DNA from: Alphaproteobacteria bacterium
Lineage (GTDB): Bacteria > Pseudomonadota > Alphaproteobacteria > JALRGP01
Reading direction: 5' to 3'
Length of the DNA: 9,516 nt
Assembly: GCA_023259685.1 (NCBI GenBank)
Contig: JALRGP010000036.1
Span: 1 to 9,516 of the forward strand
The notes beneath the pieces are model-generated. The model made no database searches. It had not been told where the DNA came from and saw nothing but the letters and a program-made list of their open reading frames with translations. Every line of letters starts with the position of its first letter. Position 1 is the stretch's first letter. The position numbers were made by a program, and so were the translations under genes. This document shows, piece by piece, positions 1 to 6,361 of this stretch.

Positions 1-150
1 TAGCATGTATTACTTGGCTTTTAAATCCCTTCTATTCTTGTTGTAAATTTACCACAAATTTTCATGCGTAGGCCCTGTAAAAGATATACCTCCCTCCCAT
101 CACAGTTCACAGGGTTGTCCTATTAGAATTTTTTAAAATTTAATTAAAAC

Positions 151-159
151 TGTTATAAT
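151..159 (+). promoter_or_regulatory. Extended -10 promoter of the small exported-protein gene
   Basis: The sequence reads TGTTATAAT, a perfect TATAAT box preceded by the TGn extension, 28 nt before the ATG at 188. There is no good -35 at the usual distance, which an extended -10 can tolerate. A similar extended -10 precedes the asparagine synthetase gene. The surroundings are so AT-rich that chance matches are likely, so confidence is moderate. Confidence 0.45.
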
Positions 160-187
160 TTTTAAAAAAATTAAAGATAATTTTTTG

Positions 188-649
188 ATGAAATTTTTTA
201 CATTAATTATGAAATTATTAATTCTGATGCCAACAGTGCTTGCATCTGATAGTTATAATCCCTTGAGCAGGGAGTATTTTGGATGTAGTCGCAAAAAACA
301 ACCTAAAATGATTACCAGAGAACAATTTAATCAGAAACAAAGCACTTATTCATCTTATTCATTGTATCGTACTAAAAAAAAATCTAAAAAACAATCAGAT
401 ACTTCGCATACATTTCCAATATATCCTTATGTTCATGAATCAAACGAATATAGTATAAAAAATCAAATGGAACCCTTAAAAGCAGATACTAAATCTAAAT
501 TTCAAATATATTCTTATGATCATGATTTACGTAAATATGTTATAAAAAACAAAGTTGAAGATACTGACGGTATCATATTTATTAGAGAGGATGGTGATAG
601 TATTATGACTAAAATAAAAAAAAATAGTTTCTTAATACAATACCGATAA
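188..649 (+). CDS. Small exported protein with a duplicated Tyr-rich unit, unknown function
   Basis: I do not recognise this 153-residue protein. Residues 1-20 look like a Sec signal peptide: Lys2, a hydrophobic stretch FTLIMKLLILMPTVLA, and a likely cut after Ala19 or Ser20. The mature protein is rich in Lys, Ser and Tyr (a basic patch KKKSKKQ lies near residue 65) and is probably periplasmic or secreted. Two imperfect 20-residue units, residues 76-95 and 105-124, share the pattern F-x-I-Y-x-Y-x-H-[ED]-x3-Y-x-I-K-N-x2-E, and a short tail follows. I chose ATG 188 over the in-frame TTG at 185 directly before it; no clear Shine-Dalgarno is seen. It stands alone, convergent with the genes to its right. 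By eye its GC is very low (15 of 60 bases at 421-480), unlike ettA and asnB. It could be a lineage-specific secreted protein or effector, but nothing shows this directly. Confidence 0.6.
   Translation: MKFFTLIMKLLILMPTVLASDSYNPLSREYFGCSRKKQPKMITREQFNQKQSTYSSYSLYRTKKKSKKQSDTSHTFPIYPYVHESNEYSIKNQMEPLKADTKSKFQIYSYDHDLRKYVIKNKVEDTDGIIFIREDGDSIMTKIKKNSFLIQYR
413..559 (+). repeat. Intragenic duplication of a 60-bp unit
   Basis: Positions 413-472 and 500-559 align without gaps at 45 of 60 bases and encode 20-residue units with 10 identical residues. The units are 87 nt apart, start to start, in the same frame. Both begin with Phe and end with Glu; Tyr, His, Ile, Lys and Asn are kept at matching places. 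This points to an internal duplication that has since diverged and remained in frame. Confidence 0.7.
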
Positions 650-695
650 TGCCACACAAATCATGTAAACCATCTTTAGAATATTTTAAAAAAGT

Positions 696-1103
696 CTAAC
701 GAATACGTTTTCCCATATTATACACATGGTGAAGACGTATTTTTCCTTTACCATACACAACGTAATCCCCGTGTAATTTCCCCATTTTATAAAAGCAATG
801 GAGTGTTAATTCTCCTTCGTGGTATGCTTTCATCTCACCATTGAGTTTATCATTGATATAATGAGACGTGGATGCTAGGCGACCATCAGGATCATAAGAC
901 ACAGATTGCCCTTCAAGAACGCCATTTTTATAAAAGGATTTACGAATAATATCCCCGTGTTCATCATAAAAAATAGCTTCTCCTTCGGCCATATCATTTT
1001 TAAATATCATTTTCGCAATGACCATACCTTGGTCATCTTTGATAACAACAGGGCCGTTTAATCCTGGGTCTTGTCCGTCGTCTGCCGTGTTTTGTTGTGC
1101 CAT
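696..1103 (-). CDS. MORN-repeat / YwqK-like protein
   Basis: This 135-residue protein consists almost wholly of MORN-variant repeats of the kind seen in the YwqK/COG2849 family. Five units tile it end to end: residues 15-38, 39-62, 63-86, 87-109 and 110-132. Each has the pattern [LA]-x-G-x(4)-[Y/K]-x2-x-G-x(5-6)-[FY]-x-x-[GD]-x, and three residues (RIR) follow. No signal peptide or membrane segment is seen. The first unit begins at residue 15, upstream of the alternative Met27, which supports ATG 1103. No Shine-Dalgarno precedes either start. The start lies 46 nt inside the end of the upstream gene, in the -1 frame relative to it, so translation is probably coupled. Repeats of this type form elongated beta-hairpin stacks and are thought to mediate binding. 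Family members are often labelled antitoxin, but no toxin partner is visible here, so I would not use that label. Confidence 0.72.
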   Translation of the reverse strand: MAQQNTADDGQDPGLNGPVVIKDDQGMVIAKMIFKNDMAEGEAIFYDEHGDIIRKSFYKNGVLEGQSVSYDPDGRLASTSHYINDKLNGEMKAYHEGELTLHCFYKMGKLHGDYVVYGKGKIRLHHVYNMGKRIR

Positions 1104-2101
1104 TTTGTGATTTCATAGATCGTTTTTGCAAGAGCATCCATTAAAATAGCTGCTTTTCTTTTGACGTTAATGTGTTCATGTAATTCTCGTAAAATTCCAG
1201 GTCCTACCCCAATAATATTGTGTCCTTCCCCAAGACAGTTTTTAAAAACCATTGTTTGATGGGCAATAAAAGGCTCGCTAGAAATAGAGATATAGGTTCC
1301 TTTGGCAGGGCTCAATTGTAACCATTCTTTTACTGTGCTTTCAGTTGTAGCACGTTTCATTCCTGTATTGGATGAATACACTAAGATAAAATCAAGATCT
1401 GGACATAGCTTTTGAAATATTTCTTGGAATGCTTCCGCTTCATCGTCCACAGAGACGGACTGTTTTTCTTCGCTTGTGAGAGTGCGTCTGCCCGTCAGTA
1501 AATAGATTTTAACTTTTTTAAGACCGGAGTGAGCTTGTATTAATAATTTTAAAAAACCAATTCTTTGGGTCATCACCGCAACCGTTGAACCGAGCAATAT
1601 AATGCCTTGGCATTTTTTGATTTGTTGTGCGCCAGGCCATTTCGGGCAAGAAAAATTTAAATCTTTTAAACATATATCGATAAGTCTTTCACATATATCA
1701 TCTGTCTCATCCAATATCATATCGAAACGTTCTTTATTTTTTTGAAAATAATATTTTTGAAATATTGTATTAATGTCGTTTAAAGACGTCTTTTTCTCAG
1801 GATTTTTCTTTGTGATGTCTAAAATTTTTAAGATAACCGGAGAAGCTTTTTTATTATTTTTGTCTTTTTTAGATACAAGAATTTCATCGTCTTCATCTTC
1901 ATTTTCTTCGTCAGATTTTTCGGAATTTTCTTGATCTTCCTTCAGATCAGCCTCATTTTCGGATGTATCTTTTTCTTGATTTTGCTCTTCATCTTCAGCA
2001 TCAGACTGATCTGCCGTTTCTGTATCCGCATCGTTAACACTGTCATCTGATCCATGGAGCAGAAACATACATGACAATACAAACCATAAATTTTTAACCA
2101 T
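1058..2101 (-). CDS. Exported protein with acidic linker and DUF218/YdcF-like domain
   Basis: This 347-residue protein has three parts. Residues 1-18 form a short signal sequence (Lys3, then hydrophobic LWFVLSCMFLL). Cys11 sits in an imperfect lipobox (VLSC), but the hydrophobic core before it is too short to call it a lipoprotein. Residues 19-73 are extremely acidic, 29 of 55 being Asp or Glu, and are probably disordered. From about residue 85 the protein is globular. The stretch 165-290 resembles the DUF218/YdcF fold: GIILLGS (166-172) then Arg180, a second strand LLTGR (201-205), Glu-Ala (221-224), T-x-E-S-T (253-256), and a strand plus helix ISISSEPFIAHQ (271-281). This match is by motif order only. 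DUF218 proteins are envelope-associated nucleotide-binding-like domains of mostly unknown role. The gene is first in a two-gene unit with the MORN-repeat gene, whose start it overlaps. No Shine-Dalgarno is visible. Confidence 0.62.
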   Translation of the reverse strand: MVKNLWFVLSCMFLLHGSDDSVNDADTETADQSDAEDEEQNQEKDTSENEADLKEDQENSEKSDEENEDEDDEILVSKKDKNNKKASPVILKILDITKKNPEKKTSLNDINTIFQKYYFQKNKERFDMILDETDDICERLIDICLKDLNFSCPKWPGAQQIKKCQGIILLGSTVAVMTQRIGFLKLLIQAHSGLKKVKIYLLTGRRTLTSEEKQSVSVDDEAEAFQEIFQKLCPDLDFILVYSSNTGMKRATTESTVKEWLQLSPAKGTYISISSEPFIAHQTMVFKNCLGEGHNIIGVGPGILRELHEHINVKRKAAILMDALAKTIYEITKWHNKTRQTTDKTQD

Positions 2102-2182
2102 TAAAAGCTGTATCAGTATTTTTATTCATAATAGCAAATAAATATGATATTAAATTATTTTGTAAATAAATTTTAAAAAATA

Positions 2183-2188
2183 ATTATA
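2183..2188 (-). promoter_or_regulatory. Candidate -10 for the acidic-linker / MORN gene pair
   Basis: Read on the minus strand this is a perfect TATAAT, 81 nt before the ATG at 2101. No -35 lies at 16-18 nt. The region is nearly all A and T, so this is only the best-looking candidate. Confidence 0.25.
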
Positions 2189-2228
2189 ATTTTTTGTTTG
2201 AGACAAAATATTTAACAAATGACATACC

Positions 2229-2254
2229 TATCTATTCTCAAAGTAGATAATCTA
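2229..2254. promoter_or_regulatory. Clustered TAGATA inverted repeats, possible operator
   Basis: TATCTA (2229-2234) and TAGATA (2244-2249) form an inverted pair 9 nt apart. The second arm is also half of the palindrome TAGATAATCTA (2244-2254). Three copies of one half-site within 26 bp, between two divergent genes, could bind a dimeric regulator. AT-rich chance symmetry is the main alternative. Confidence 0.25.
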
Positions 2255-2320
2255 TTTGTGTCAATTATTACGGTATGATGCCTGCTTATCTTTTCAACTC
2301 AATACAATACGTAATTCAGC

Positions 2321-2326
2321 TATACT
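2321..2326 (+). promoter_or_regulatory. Candidate -10 of ettA
   Basis: TATACT lies 29 nt before the ettA ATG, a typical distance for a short leader. No convincing -35 is seen 16-18 nt upstream. A second possible -10, TATGAT, lies at 2274-2279. The choice between them is uncertain. Confidence 0.3.
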
Positions 2327-2355
2327 GTCTTTAAGTTATTTAAATTTTTTATAAA

Positions 2356-4023
2356 ATGTCATATCAATACATTTATGTCATGAAGGATTTATGTAAAACC
2401 TTTAGCTCTGGCAAAGAGGTTCTAAAAAATATTTGGTTATCTTTTTTCCCGGGTGCCAAAATTGGCATTATCGGCCCCAATGGATCAGGGAAATCCACCC
2501 TTCTTAAAATTATGGCGGGTCTTGATACAGATTTTCGAGGGGAAGCATGGGCTCAAGAGGGGACAAAGGTTGGTTATCTTGAACAAGAACCATCTTTGGA
2601 TCCAGGAAAAACCGTTCGTGAGGTTGTCATGGAAGGTCTTCAAGATATTCAGCAGTTACTCAAAGAATTCGAATCCATTTCTGAACAATTTTTAAATCCT
2701 TTGTCCGATGATGAAATGGATGCCTTATTAATGCGCCAAGCAGAATTACAAGATCAAATTGATCAAAAAGATGGTTGGGATATTGATCGTCATATTTCCA
2801 TTGCGATGGATGCTCTGAGATGTCCTCCCAAAGATACAAAGATTGATCATTTATCTGGAGGAGAAAAACGACGTGTTGCACTGTGCCGTTTATTATTACA
2901 AAAACCAGATTTGTTGTTATTGGACGAACCAACAAACCATTTGGACGCAGAATCGGTTGCGTGGCTTGAAAAACATTTAAAAAATTACAAAGGCACCATT
3001 GTTTTAATCACCCACGATCGTTATTTTTTAGACAACGTGGTGGGATGGATTTTGGAATTAGACCGAGCGGAAGGGATTCCTTTTGAAGGAAATTATTCGG
3101 CTTGGCTTGAAAATAAACAAAAACGCTTGGTACAAGAACAAAAACAAAAAACGGCCAAGGATAAGCAAATGGATCAAGAATTGGAATGGATTCGCCAATC
3201 GCCCAAAGCACGTCAAAGCAAAAGCAAAGCCCGTATTCAGGCTTATGAAGCATTGCTACGTGAGGACGGAAAAAATGATATTCAAGATGGAACCATTTTT
3301 ATTCCGACCTCTGAACGTTTGGGGGATGTTGTCATCGACGCCAAACACGTGTCTAAATCTTATGGTGATCGTGTATTAATTGATGATTTATCCTTTTCTT
3401 TACCAAAAGGCGGAATTGTTGGAATTATTGGCCCCAATGGTGCTGGAAAATCAACCTTAGTTAAAATTTTAACCGGGCAAGTGCAACCCGACCTCGGAAC
3501 CTTAAAGGTAGGGGATACAGTCCATATGGCCTACGTTGATCAATCGCGTGAGGATTTACATGATAATTGGAATGTGTGGGAAGAAATTTCTGACAAAAAC
3601 GATGTGATTCCTTTAGGTAAAAAAGAAGTCCCATCCAGAGCATATGTCTCATGGTTTGGTTTTAAAGGCAGCGACCAACAAAAAAAAATGAACATGCTCT
3701 CTGGTGGTGAACGCAACCGCGTCCATTTGGCAAAAATATTAAAATCTGGAGGCAATGTCTTATTTTTGGACGAACCGACGAATGACTTGGATGTGGAAAC
3801 ACTGAGATCCTTAGAAGAAGCCTTACTGCAATTTGCAGGATGTTGCGTAGTCGTCAGCCATGATCGTTTCTTTTTAGATCGCATCGCCACCCATATTATG
3901 GCATTCGAAGGTGAAGGTAAAGTTATCTTTTTTGAAGGCAATTACCAAGCTTATGAAGATGATTATCACAAACGATGTGGCTTTGACATTAAACCGTTTA
4001 AATATAAGCCCTTGGCCCGATAA
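2356..4023 (+). CDS. ettA: Energy-dependent translational throttle protein EttA (ABC-F ATPase)
   Basis: EttA is a cytoplasmic ABC-F ATPase. It binds the ribosomal E site and gates entry of the first elongation cycles according to the ATP/ADP ratio. This copy is 555 residues, the same length as I recall for E. coli EttA, with matching landmarks throughout. ABC domain 1 has Walker A GPNGSGKS at 40-47, signature LSGGE at 166-170 and Walker B LLLLDEP with catalytic Glu191. The EttA arm insertion lies at roughly 95-140. The interdomain linker (P-site tRNA-interaction motif), basic and rich in Gln, spans about 242-322. ABC domain 2 has Walker A GPNGAGKS at 359-366, signature at 448-452 and Walker B with Glu473. 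The C-terminal KYKPLAR resembles the usual ending. ATG 2356 gives the expected N-terminus; no Shine-Dalgarno precedes it. It is monocistronic, followed by a hairpin. Identification is secure. Confidence 0.96.
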   Translation: MSYQYIYVMKDLCKTFSSGKEVLKNIWLSFFPGAKIGIIGPNGSGKSTLLKIMAGLDTDFRGEAWAQEGTKVGYLEQEPSLDPGKTVREVVMEGLQDIQQLLKEFESISEQFLNPLSDDEMDALLMRQAELQDQIDQKDGWDIDRHISIAMDALRCPPKDTKIDHLSGGEKRRVALCRLLLQKPDLLLLDEPTNHLDAESVAWLEKHLKNYKGTIVLITHDRYFLDNVVGWILELDRAEGIPFEGNYSAWLENKQKRLVQEQKQKTAKDKQMDQELEWIRQSPKARQSKSKARIQAYEALLREDGKNDIQDGTIFIPTSERLGDVVIDAKHVSKSYGDRVLIDDLSFSLPKGGIVGIIGPNGAGKSTLVKILTGQVQPDLGTLKVGDTVHMAYVDQSREDLHDNWNVWEEISDKNDVIPLGKKEVPSRAYVSWFGFKGSDQQKKMNMLSGGERNRVHLAKILKSGGNVLFLDEPTNDLDVETLRSLEEALLQFAGCCVVVSHDRFFLDRIATHIMAFEGEGKVIFFEGNYQAYEDDYHKRCGFDIKPFKYKPLAR

Positions 4024-4033
4024 AAATCGAACA

Positions 4034-4059
4034 AGCTGGTCATTTTACTGTGACCAGCT
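4034..4059 (+). terminator. Hairpin downstream of ettA
   Basis: A perfect 9-bp stem, AGCTGGTCA (4034-4042) with TGACCAGCT (4051-4059), has an 8-nt loop and starts 11 nt after the ettA stop. It is the strongest stem-loop in the interval. The following CTTGGGATTATTTAAT is only partly T-rich, so intrinsic termination may be weak; the stem could also act as an mRNA 3' stabiliser. Confidence 0.6.
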
Positions 4060-4104
4060 CTTGGGATTATTTAATAAATCTCTTTTGAAACCTTTTTTCT
4101 CATA

Positions 4105-4246
4105 GAGAAATACTAGGCGCCTTGAAGCGAAGAACCTAAGTGTACATGCATCGGAGTAATGCAGAAGGTCTACTGAAGAAAATTCATACAAAACAATAAA
4201 AGAGTATCTTTTGAATTTCTGGCGATTGACCACGAGAAATACTAGG
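4105..4246. repeat. 13-bp direct repeat bracketing a 116-bp segment
   Basis: GAGAAATACTAGG occurs exactly at 4105-4117 and again at 4234-4246. The second copy contains the stop codon (TAG on the minus strand) of the galU remnant. A 9-mer TCTTTTGAA also repeats in the same order, at 4081-4089 and 4207-4215, so the pair may be traces of a diverged duplication with a period of about 126-129 bp. A small non-autonomous insertion with a target duplication is the alternative, but 13 bp is long for that and the segment has no clear terminal inverted repeats. Confidence 0.55.
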
Positions 4247-4279
4247 TATTTATTTTATAAATTCCTTGTTCAATCGCCA
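4220..4279. repeat. 10-bp inverted repeat around the galU remnant stop codon
   Basis: TGGCGATTGA (4220-4229) and its exact complement TCAATCGCCA (4270-4279) are separated by 40 nt and enclose the end of the galU remnant. The right arm is coding sequence for Met-Ala-Ile-Glu in the remnant. The long loop and lack of a T tract argue against an ordinary terminator; a small inverted duplication or chance are possible. Confidence 0.45.
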
Positions 4280-4451
4280 TATGCATATTAGCCAAAAACC
4301 ATCCTTCTTTTGTTCCGCAATCAAATCGCTCTCCATCAAAAAAATAACCATGCAAATGGCAATGGTTAATGGTTCTCTCCAAATTGTCAGTCAATTGAAT
4401 TTCTTCACCAACACCTTTTTCTTTGTGTATAGTTACGAAACTTTGGGACAT
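4242..4451 (-). pseudogene. galU: C-terminal remnant of UTP-glucose-1-phosphate uridylyltransferase
   Basis: The open frame encodes 69 residues, where full GalU has about 290. From residue 12 it matches the C-terminal part of GalU. It carries the signature G-V-G-E-E-I-Q-L-T-D (13-22), then Tyr36-Phe37-Phe38, then F-D-G-E-R-F-D-C-G-T-K-E-G-W (38-51), where family members have EGKRYDCG-K-GY, and finally the helix A-N-M-H-M-A-I-E. GalU makes UDP-glucose from UTP and glucose-1-phosphate for surface polysaccharides. The N-terminal nucleotide-binding core with its GxGTR motif is absent. Upstream in frame there are only about 12 more hydrophobic codons before a TGA near 4488, and then the asnB promoter. 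The C-terminus appears natural, ending at TAG 4242-4244. The piece alone cannot be an active enzyme. A small re-used ORF starting at ATG 4451 cannot be excluded. Confidence 0.8.
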
Positions 4452-4506
4452 TATTTTAAAGATAAGGAAAAGAAAGGTAACTACTCAGGTTAGTTGGTTA
4501 AAATCA

Positions 4507-4515
4507 TGATATAAT
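4507..4515 (+). promoter_or_regulatory. Extended -10 promoter of asnB
   Basis: TGATATAAT is a perfect TATAAT with the TGn extension, 37 nt upstream of ATG 4553. No strong -35 is seen 17 nt further up. It lies just upstream of the galU remnant, between the broken end of that gene and asnB, and points toward asnB. It is the best promoter candidate in the window. Confidence 0.5.
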
Positions 4516-4552
4516 TTTTTATACGTAAAATGAATTGATATGGACATTTTTA

Positions 4553-6361
4553 ATGTGTGGTATTTCTGGAATTGTTAATTTTGGTGGTGTGGATCCAACG
4601 AGTGTTTTACCTCTTCACCAAGCTTTATCCCACCGAGGACCTGACGCCGATGGGTTGTGGTCAAAGGATCCAGAGGTTGTACTTGCGCATCGCCGTTTGT
4701 CTATTCTTGATGTGTCTGCCCAGTCCCATCAACCGATGGAAGATGACAGTGGTCGCTTTGTCATTTGTTTTAATGGAGAGATTTATAATTTCAAGGATTT
4801 AAGGGCTGATTTAGCGCGTCAAGGGGCATCATTTAGGACCACCGGTGATACCGAAATTATTCTGAAATTATGGCAACAAAAAGGTATCAAGGCAGTTGAT
4901 GATTTAGAAGGCATGTTTGCCTTTGCCATGTGGGATCGCCGGGATAAAACTTTGCATTTGGTTCGTGATCGTTTTGGAGAAAAGCCATTGTTTTACACGC
5001 AAAATTCTTTAGGGCTTTTATTTGCGTCGGAATTAAAGGCACTCATGGCACACCCTTCCATTCAAAAATCTTTCAATAGAGATGCGTTGATTGATTACCT
5101 GACCCTTGGGTACGTGACAACGCACAATTGTATCATAGACGGCATTCACAAATTACCTCCGGGGCACCACCTCACTTTATCGCCGCAAAAGGGGGCAGTT
5201 GTTCAACAGTATTATGATTTAGCTGCCGTTTTTAAAGCTCCCAAGCACACAGGATCCGATGATGATCTGATTCAAGAGTATTTAGCCCGTTTTGACCGTG
5301 CCGTTGCGCAAACCTCCATCAGCGATGTTCCATTGGGATTATTTTTAAGTGGCGGTCTTGACTCATCCTCCATTGCGGCGTCGATGGTGGCCCAAGGACA
5401 AAATCCACAAGCTCTCACCATTGCCTTTGAACAAGAATCCTTTAATGAATTGCCCAAGGCGCAAGAGGTTGCGAAACATTTAGGTGTCTCTTTAACCCAC
5501 CACACCCTTACCATGAATGATATGACGAATCATTTAGAGACAATCGTATCGGCGTGCGATGAACCGTTTTCAGACACGTCAATGGTGGCCATGTATCACG
5601 TGTGTAAAATGGCAAAACAACAATTTACGGTGTGTTTATCGGGAGACGCAGGGGATGAATTGTTTGCGGGCTATGAAACCTATAAGGCCGATCAAGTGAA
5701 GCGGTTTATTCCTTTGCCTTTATCATTTTTAAATCCATTGATCCCAACAACCCTTGGAAAGGTCAGTCTGGATTATAAATTAAAGAAATTTTTTAAAGGC
5801 ACCCATTATCACCCCAGCCAAGCCCATTTCTTTTGGAGAACGATCTTTGATCATCCTTCTTATATAGACTCTAGCTTTAAGGGGCTTCGCTCTTTTTATA
5901 GCGACGTCAAAGGAGTAAAATCCATAGATCAGCATATGTATTTTGATATCAAAACATGGCTTGTGGATGATATTTTGGTTAAAGCCGATCGTTGCAGCAT
6001 GGCCCATTCTTTGGAGGTGCGCACACCGTTTTTAAACCATACCCTGGCGGAATTCATCATACGCCTACCGACACATAAAAAATTACGTCACATGACAACC
6101 AAATATTTGTTTAAAAAATCGCAGGAAAAACGATTACCCCATGATATTATTTACGGTAAAAAAGAAGGATTTAGCATTCCGGTTGGCCATTGGATTTCTG
6201 GCGAAACAAAGGATCAGATTATGGCAAGCCCCTTGATTAAAGACTTGTTGGGACAAAAGAAAGTGGAACATCTGATCACTGAACATGGCCGCCATCACTA
6301 TGGATACCACCTCTTTACCTTGTTATGTCTAAGCTTGTGGGAGAAAAAATGGGGGTTATGA
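4553..6361 (+). CDS. asnB: Asparagine synthetase (glutamine-hydrolysing), AsnB family
   Basis: The enzyme hydrolyses glutamine in an N-terminal Ntn domain and channels ammonia to a C-terminal synthetase domain, which adenylates aspartate and releases asparagine. The frame is 602 residues, typical for the family. ATG 4553 is chosen because Cys2 must be the exposed nucleophile after Met removal (MCGISGIVNF). The in-frame TTG at 4535 would bury it behind six residues. A weak GGA at 4542-4544 may serve as ribosome site. Visible motifs are S-H-R-G-P-D (26-31), Arg47-Arg48, FNGEIYN (73-79) and GDTE (98-101) for the glutaminase; PP-loop SGGLDSSS (266-273) and CLSGDAGDELFAGY (361-374) for the synthetase. 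All key residues are present, so it should be active. AsnB paralogues in surface-polysaccharide loci may act as amidotransferases on other acids, and the neighbouring operon makes that possible. Its stop overlaps the convergent methyltransferase stop by 6 bp. Confidence 0.93.
   Translation: MCGISGIVNFGGVDPTSVLPLHQALSHRGPDADGLWSKDPEVVLAHRRLSILDVSAQSHQPMEDDSGRFVICFNGEIYNFKDLRADLARQGASFRTTGDTEIILKLWQQKGIKAVDDLEGMFAFAMWDRRDKTLHLVRDRFGEKPLFYTQNSLGLLFASELKALMAHPSIQKSFNRDALIDYLTLGYVTTHNCIIDGIHKLPPGHHLTLSPQKGAVVQQYYDLAAVFKAPKHTGSDDDLIQEYLARFDRAVAQTSISDVPLGLFLSGGLDSSSIAASMVAQGQNPQALTIAFEQESFNELPKAQEVAKHLGVSLTHHTLTMNDMTNHLETIVSACDEPFSDTSMVAMYHVCKMAKQQFTVCLSGDAGDELFAGYETYKADQVKRFIPLPLSFLNPLIPTTLGKVSLDYKLKKFFKGTHYHPSQAHFFWRTIFDHPSYIDSSFKGLRSFYSDVKGVKSIDQHMYFDIKTWLVDDILVKADRCSMAHSLEVRTPFLNHTLAEFIIRLPTHKKLRHMTTKYLFKKSQEKRLPHDIIYGKKEGFSIPVGHWISGETKDQIMASPLIKDLLGQKKVEHLITEHGRHHYGYHLFTLLCLSLWEKKWGL

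Larger units (their letters stand above)
4024..4552. other. Gene-poor interval between ettA and asnB: repeats plus galU remnant
   Basis: About 530 bp without an intact gene. In order it holds the ettA hairpin, a 6-bp hairpin TTTCTC-ATA-GAGAAA at 4096-4110, a 13-bp direct repeat around an unexplained 116-bp core (4118-4233), the C-terminal galU remnant on the minus strand, and the asnB promoter. The core contains the palindrome AGGCGCCT (4115-4122) but no protein I can recognise. The layout suggests a deletion or insertion scar where a complete galU once stood. Confidence 0.6.

Noticed and set aside
73..114. Inverted repeat CCCTGT ... ACAGGG in the left leader
   Set aside because: It is only 6 bp with a 30-nt loop and no T tract. 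The 14-codon minus-strand frame next to it has no other support, so this is too weak for a terminator, RNA gene or small ORF.
696..1103. Toxin-antitoxin module, as the YwqK family label suggests
   Set aside because: No small toxin gene lies next to it; the partner is a larger exported protein with a signal sequence.
1058..1112. Programmed -1 ribosomal frameshift joining the acidic-linker and MORN genes
   Set aside because: I find no X-XXY-YYZ slippery heptamer in the proper frame within the open overlap and no obvious stimulatory stem. Coupled reinitiation is simpler.
3540..3941. 133-codon minus-strand open frame inside ettA
   Set aside because: It is a shadow of the strongly conserved second ABC domain on the other strand.
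4045..4233. 62-codon open frame on the minus strand between ettA and the galU remnant
   Set aside because: It runs through the repeat segment and ends inside the ettA hairpin. It has no ribosome site and no recognisable motif.
4266..4493. 75-codon open frame on the plus strand
   Set aside because: It is the antisense of the galU remnant, whose minus-strand reading carries clear family motifs.
4535..4552. TTG start giving six extra residues on AsnB
   Set aside because: The catalytic Cys must directly follow the initiator Met, so ATG 4553 is the start.
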